Below are positions 62,816 to 64,000 of a DNA stretch of 64,000 bases, in pieces. Both the position numbers and the translations under genes were made by a program. Below the pieces are notes generated by a model. It ran no database searches. It worked only from the letters and a program-made list of their open reading frames with translations, and had not been told where the DNA came from. The number at the start of each line of letters is the position of its first letter. Position 1 is the first letter of the stretch. This DNA comes from Saltatorellus ferox (GTDB lineage: Bacteria; Planctomycetota; UBA1135; GCA-002686595): assembly GCA_007751475.1 (NCBI GenBank), contig CP036434.1, positions 7,569,524 to 7,633,523 of the forward strand. The letters run 5' to 3'.

Positions 62816-63817
62816 ATGGCAAAGCACAAGGCCGCGACCGAGATCAGCATCGCCCAAGAGGAACGCTCTGCGTTCGCCGAGTTCGTCGATCAGTACAAGT
62901 GGATCGGACTCGCGATCCTGGGTGCCGTTTCCGCGGTGATCCTGTGGATGAGCCGCTCCAGCGAGGCGGCCGTCCAGGAGCAGCGCGCCGACTGGAACGC
63001 GCTCTACCAGGCGACCTCCGGGGGCGAGGCGGACGCAGCGGCGGTCGCGGAAGCCGCCAAGGCCATCAAAGAGCCCTCGGTCGCCGCCATCGCTCGAATC
63101 AACCAGGCGGCGATCCTGAGCTCGGAGCGCAAGTACGGTGACGCGGAGCAGGCGCTGGGCCAGGCGCTCAAGGACGCGCCCGCGATCTTCTCCAGCGTCA
63201 AATTCCCGCTCGGGCCCGACGGTGAGGAGATGACGCTCCTCAAGAAGATGGAAACGGCGCTCTCTGCCGAATCCAAGTGGATGGACGAGCACAAGTCGCT
63301 GTTCGAAAACCCTGATCTGCCCGAGAACGCCCCGCGGGTGGAGCTGAACACACCGAAGGGCAAGATCGTGGTCGGCCTCTACATCGACAAGGCGCCGCTG
63401 CATGCCAAGAACTTCCTGAAGCTGGCGGAAGAGGGATACTACGACGGCACGAAGTTCCACCGGGTTCAGCCGGGTGGATTCATCCAGGGCGGAGATCCCA
63501 ACAGCCGCAACGACGACCCCGCCTCGTGGGGCACCGGCGGTCCTGACACCAAGGTCCCCCAGGAGGACTCCGGCCTGGTCCACGCCGAGGGTGTACTCGC
63601 CGCGGCCAAGCAGGGTGGCGCCAAGGACTCCAGCGGCAGCCAGTTCTACCTGACGGCTTCTCCCCAGCACCAGTTTGACGGCAACTACGTCGTCTACGGT
63701 AAGGTCCTGGAGGGTCTCGAGCTGATTCAGGAGATTTCGAACGCCGAGCTCCGCACGGACAAGGCCGAGACCCCGGTTGAACTGGTGGAGATCACCAAGG
63801 CGACCGTCGTCGAGTAG
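62816..63817 (+). CDS. Membrane-anchored cyclophilin-type peptidyl-prolyl isomerase
   Basis: The ATG at 62816 gives 333 residues. The open frame upstream to 62423 overlaps the divergent gene and is ignored. A membrane helix is at residues 32-48 (WIGLAILGAVSAVILWM). A helical spacer follows (about 60-155), and the cyclophilin domain covers about 170-330 (GYYDGTKFHRVQPGGFIQGG, GVLAAAKQGGAKDSSGSQFY, DGNYVVYGKVLEGLELIQEI). The catalytic Arg of FHRV is in place. It speeds cis-trans isomerisation of prolyl bonds in exported proteins. A strong terminator and two parS-like sites follow the stop. Confidence 0.92.
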   Translation: MAKHKAATEISIAQEERSAFAEFVDQYKWIGLAILGAVSAVILWMSRSSEAAVQEQRADWNALYQATSGGEADAAAVAEAAKAIKEPSVAAIARINQAAILSSERKYGDAEQALGQALKDAPAIFSSVKFPLGPDGEEMTLLKKMETALSAESKWMDEHKSLFENPDLPENAPRVELNTPKGKIVVGLYIDKAPLHAKNFLKLAEEGYYDGTKFHRVQPGGFIQGGDPNSRNDDPASWGTGGPDTKVPQEDSGLVHAEGVLAAAKQGGAKDSSGSQFYLTASPQHQFDGNYVVYGKVLEGLELIQEISNAELRTDKAETPVELVEITKATVVE

Positions 63818-63843
63818 GCGATTCGCGGCGGCAGCGGCGGAAG

Positions 63844-63878
63844 AAGCGGCATCGGAAAGCTCCGGTGCCGCTTTTTTC
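63844..63878 (+). terminator. Rho-independent terminator after the cyclophilin gene
   Basis: AAGCGGCATCGGA (63844-63856) pairs with TCCGGTGCCGCTT (63861-63873), with one G-U pair and a 4-base loop, followed directly by TTTTTTCG. It lies 27 bases after the stop and is a textbook terminator. Confidence 0.93.
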
Positions 63879-63905
63879 GTGACCCGAGCCTCGACCGGGG
63901 CCAAG

Positions 63906-63921
63906 TGTTCCACGTGGAACA
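63906..63921. promoter_or_regulatory. parS: parS-like ParB-binding site, copy 1
   Basis: TGTTCCACGTGGAACA is a perfect 16-bp palindrome identical to parS sequences of several bacteria. Together with flanking AG and TTC it is the left arm of a 21-bp inverted repeat. No gene overlaps it. Confidence 0.85.
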
Positions 63922-63951
63922 TTCCTCCCGCCGCCACTGGCGGCACACGAA

Positions 63952-63967
63952 TGTTCCACGTGGAACA
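63952..63967. promoter_or_regulatory. parS: parS-like ParB-binding site, copy 2
   Basis: This is a second perfect TGTTCCACGTGGAACA, 46 bp from the first, forming the right arm of the 21-bp inverted repeat (63949-63969). The bases between the two sites contain the small hairpin GCCGCCACTGGCGGC. Confidence 0.85.
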
Positions 63968-64000
63968 CTCGGGACCTCACAGCAAGCCAGGCGTGAATGT

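Noticed and set aside
62672..63946. 424-codon reverse-strand frame reaching the parS sites
   Set aside because: It is antisense to the cyclophilin gene. Its apparent N-terminal MFHVEH text is only the translated parS palindrome.

Overview
The window reads as chromosomal DNA of a high-GC member of the Planctomycetota. Many genes encode large secreted or surface proteins: β-propellers, FG-GAP, right-handed β-helix and polysaccharide-acting enzymes. Several of these secreted proteins end in the same roughly 130-residue C-terminal domain, a pattern I associate with marine planctomycetes of the Poly30/Saltatorellus type. There are ECF-type sigma genes, a Tat-exported Gfo/Idh/MocA oxidoreductase and few recognisable Shine-Dalgarno sites. 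The taxonomic placement is inference from gene content. I see no tRNA, rRNA or CRISPR array.

Positions 1-19,300 are an accessory region of secreted proteins, gene remnants and repeats. It holds the end of a secreted protein with the shared C-terminal domain, two ECF sigma genes each divergent from a secreted-protein gene, an FG-GAP protein whose signal peptide is split off by a one-base shift at an 8-G run, a BNR/sortilin-like propeller protein, a Reg_prop protein, an IS21 istB scrap and a β-helix protein. It also holds at least three decayed gene pieces, including a deleted copy of the first gene, and a family of large palindromic repeats placed between convergent genes.

Positions 19,300-31,700 are more ordinary. 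They carry an oxidoreductase and LamG-like pair, an eIF-2B-like isomerase, a GH43 glycosidase, a flavin reductase, an M48 protease, RNase HIII, a Rieske protein, a cystathionine β-synthase/cysteine synthase with CBS domains, an outer-membrane barrel lipoprotein and a response regulator.

Positions 31,700-43,400 carry a large MscS channel behind a membrane sulfatase-like hydrolase, a HEAT/VWA protein, a small unknown protein, and the two genes of a 2-oxoacid:ferredoxin oxidoreductase. Positions 43,400-62,600 look partly devoted to amino-sugar polymer use: a propeller-PAS histidine kinase, a GH18-like secreted enzyme, and a five-gene reverse-strand operon ending in a GH20 β-hexosaminidase. The operon also encodes an acyltransferase, a DUF72 protein, an α/β hydrolase and a protein with a GspG-like tail. 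Between these lie a degenerate sulfotransferase, a lipoprotein and a thioredoxin-like protein.

At the right edge a cyclophilin-type isomerase and a strong terminator are followed by two perfect parS-like sites (TGTTCCACGTGGAACA) forming a 21-bp inverted repeat. This suggests that the window ends beside the ParABS centromere region and possibly near the replication origin.
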